From positions 1 through 15,741 of the forward strand of contig JAFZFL010000103.1 of assembly GCA_017555925.1 (NCBI GenBank): a stretch of 15,741 nt of DNA, given 5' to 3'. A program made the translations under genes and the position numbers. Each line of letters starts with the position of its first letter. Positions within the stretch are counted from its first letter, which is position 1. The notes below the pieces were generated by a model. That model had not been told where the DNA came from. It made no database searches and worked only from the letters and a program-made list of their open reading frames with translations. The stretch is from Bacteroidales bacterium. Lineage in GTDB: Bacteria; Bacteroidota; Bacteroidia; Bacteroidales; UBA932. This document shows positions 14,218 through 15,741 of this stretch, piece by piece.

Positions 14218-15156
14218 ATGTTGAGGAATCTTGCATACCGTATCTTTACTTCGGTTGTTCTCGTTGCCCTTGTTGCTGTGGCTCTGTTTGATAAGTGGTC
14301 ATACACAGACAGCGAATGGATTCCTCTTGTAAGCGGGTTTGGAAATATTGATTTTATGACAAATGGGGTTGTGTCAACTCTGCTCGGGGCGGGCATTGTT
14401 GGTGCAATCCTCTTTTCAATATATCTGTTGGTGAGAAGGATCTCCGTTATAGAGTATTCAAATGTTTCACTGCTCTTTCTTCTGCTGATTGCTGCCAGAC
14501 CCTCATTCCTTCACTTCAATACTATCTACATTGTGCTTTTATGTTTGGTGTGGATGCAGTTTTGTATAGTTGAATCACAGATATTTACTGCATATCTGAT
14601 GCTGTCGGTAGCCACATTGTTCTATGCTCCGGTTATTTGGCTTTTGCCATTTCTGCTGCTACTTATCCCTTTCAGCGGTTCTCCCGACAGCCTCAAATCA
14701 TTTGTAAAGGCAATTGCAGGTTTTATAACCCCTCATTTATACCTTCTTACATTCCGCTGGATGAAATTTGATGATGCCGGTGTGTATTTGATCCAGTATT
14801 GGAATTCTATATCAGATATACATCTGCTTGAGACACACTGGTCATTTCCAAAACTCTTCTTTGTGGTGTGTGTGGTATATCTGGTAATGAGATCTTCGCA
14901 ATATCTGTTTGAGACCTCTATGGGCAAATTGGCGCAGGGTATCTTGAAGATGCAGATCTTATCACTGGTAATGTCGTTGCCATTGTTCATCTGTTTCAAT
15001 ACGGAGGCTCTGCCCCTATTCATAATAATGGCCTATCCTGCAGCTGTACTCTTCTCATTCTACTTTGGCAGTTATGCCAATGTAAAAAGGAGTGGGACTG
15101 AATTTATACTATTGCTTATGGCTGTCATTATAAATTCATTATCGTATATTATCTGA
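14218..15156 (+). CDS. Polytopic inner-membrane protein, DUF6427-like
   Basis: From the ATG at 14218 it is 312 residues. It has about nine or ten hydrophobic segments (roughly 8-24, 48-72, 80-95, 99-117, 120-150 as a pair, 160-180, 208-228, 243-262, 265-285, 290-311). RPSFLHFNTIYIV and ATLFYAPVIWLLPFLLLLI are the most distinctive parts and look like the DUF6427 family found next to purD in many Bacteroidota; this is recognition from memory. No transport or enzyme motif is visible. A GTG at 14212 overlapping the purD stop (TAGTG) would add two residues. Such overlap would favour translational coupling, so the start is uncertain by six bases. Seven bases separate it from the next gene. Confidence 0.78.
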   Translation: MLRNLAYRIFTSVVLVALVAVALFDKWSYTDSEWIPLVSGFGNIDFMTNGVVSTLLGAGIVGAILFSIYLLVRRISVIEYSNVSLLFLLLIAARPSFLHFNTIYIVLLCLVWMQFCIVESQIFTAYLMLSVATLFYAPVIWLLPFLLLLIPFSGSPDSLKSFVKAIAGFITPHLYLLTFRWMKFDDAGVYLIQYWNSISDIHLLETHWSFPKLFFVVCVVYLVMRSSQYLFETSMGKLAQGILKMQILSLVMSLPLFICFNTEALPLFIIMAYPAAVLFSFYFGSYANVKRSGTEFILLLMAVIINSLSYII

Positions 15157-15163
15157 TAATTTT

Positions 15164-15741
15164 ATGAGAAGGTTAATTTTTATATTTTTAGTAGCTTTTA
15201 TGGCAAGTGCTACGTATGCACAGGAGTGGAAAAAGGCTATAGAGCGATTTGATTATAAGGGCGCTGTGCTTGAACTTGATAAAACTATTTCTGGAATGGT
15301 CGGTAATGGGCAGACAGATTCGGCCAAGGTAAGGGAGCTGGTAATTCAGAAAGCCAAATGCCAGAAGCAGATGATGGATTTTGAGAGTGCCTATGAGACT
15401 TTGGCTTGGGTATATGAATGGAAAGAGGGTGATATTGTTGTATTGGGAGAGATGGCAGAGTGTGTAAGGCTTATGGGAAACATCGAAGAGGCATTAGCCA
15501 TATATGGATTGCTGAATCAGTTAAATCCTGATAATCTTTATTTCAAACTTCAGAAGATGGTGCTGCAATATAATGTGGGCATGTACGGGGAGAGTGTGGC
15601 AACAGGTAAAAATATTCTTAAAAATGACACGTTGCCAATGGTGCTCAACTATGTGGGTAATGGTTTTAACAAGTTGAAAGAGAAGGATTCTGCATTATGT
15701 TATTATGGTAAATTATATAATCTTAAGCCATATGATTACAA
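15164..15741 (+). CDS. Secreted tetratricopeptide-like protein, 3' end missing
   Basis: It is open from ATG 15164 to the window end, 192 whole codons. MRRLIFIFLVAFMASATYA followed by QEW is a clear signal peptide with a likely cut after TYA, so the protein is periplasmic or outer-membrane associated. After that come helical pairs of TPR character, for example KKAIERFDYKGAVLELDKTI, then IEEALAIYGLLNQLNPDNLY, and SALCYYGKLYNLKPYD near the end. These have the alternating small and aromatic residues and the 'NP' or 'KP' turn of TPR units. TPR proteins act as binding scaffolds; the partner is unknown. It is fourth in the deacetylase-purD operon and its length cannot be given. Confidence 0.82.
   Translation, partial: MRRLIFIFLVAFMASATYAQEWKKAIERFDYKGAVLELDKTISGMVGNGQTDSAKVRELVIQKAKCQKQMMDFESAYETLAWVYEWKEGDIVVLGEMAECVRLMGNIEEALAIYGLLNQLNPDNLYFKLQKMVLQYNVGMYGESVATGKNILKNDTLPMVLNYVGNGFNKLKEKDSALCYYGKLYNLKPYDY

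Noticed and set aside
1..15741. CRISPR array, insertion sequence, phage, toxin-antitoxin or restriction genes
   Set aside because: No regularly spaced repeats, terminal inverted repeats, transposase, integrase or defence motifs were seen. Nearly all bases are taken by ordinary genes in tight operons.

Overview
The window reads as chromosomal DNA from a member of the Bacteroidota, probably order Bacteroidales. The reasons are: gene families typical of that phylum (DUF4295, DUF4296 and DUF6427-like proteins, and a conserved radical SAM protein of the 'VFGP.. SRRLG' type); A/T-rich start regions almost without Shine-Dalgarno sequences; and promoter-like elements of the phylum's TTTG-N~20-TAnnTTTG type. 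The proteins resemble those of Bacteroidales but are not identical to any species I can name. The window is mostly housekeeping, and I see no phage, insertion sequence, CRISPR array, tRNA or rRNA.

Bases 1-2566 (+) hold the 3' part of infC, then rpmI, rplT and a signal peptidase I gene (lepB) that appears to start with TTG. The infC-rpmI and rpmI-rplT gaps share a near-identical 14-base element, and the second gap also holds a small stem-loop that could be an L20 control site.

Bases 2573-3315 (+) hold a likely promoter, then rpmB, rpmG and a 53-residue DUF4295 gene (probably the Bacteroidota-specific ribosomal protein bL38), closed by a strong intrinsic terminator. Bases 3343-6951 (+) hold a second promoter, then ftsY and pheT, closed by another strong hairpin. 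Genes for initiation, ribosome assembly, SRP targeting, signal-peptide removal and tRNA charging are thus grouped together.

The pheT hairpin sits only 11 bases before the ATG of a secreted choloylglycine hydrolase/penicillin V acylase-like enzyme (6963-8096, +). This is the most accessory-looking gene of the window. Its expression must either pass through the hairpin or start upstream of it.

Bases 8153-12228 are a compact minus-strand operon, read as DUF4296 lipoprotein, metal-dependent amidohydrolase (deaminase type), radical SAM protein, dtd, deoC. It runs convergently into a shared, apparently bidirectional terminator at about 8128-8151.

It is divided from a plus-strand operon (12296 to the window end) by a 67-base divergent promoter region. 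That operon reads as CE4 polysaccharide deacetylase, purD, a polytopic membrane protein and the start of a secreted repeat (TPR-like) protein, which runs off the window. Nothing I can see amounts to a wholly new multi-gene system. The best leads are the hydrolase with its abutting hairpin and altered active-site residue, the rpmI-rplT intergenic structure, and the bL28/bL33/DUF4295 cluster.
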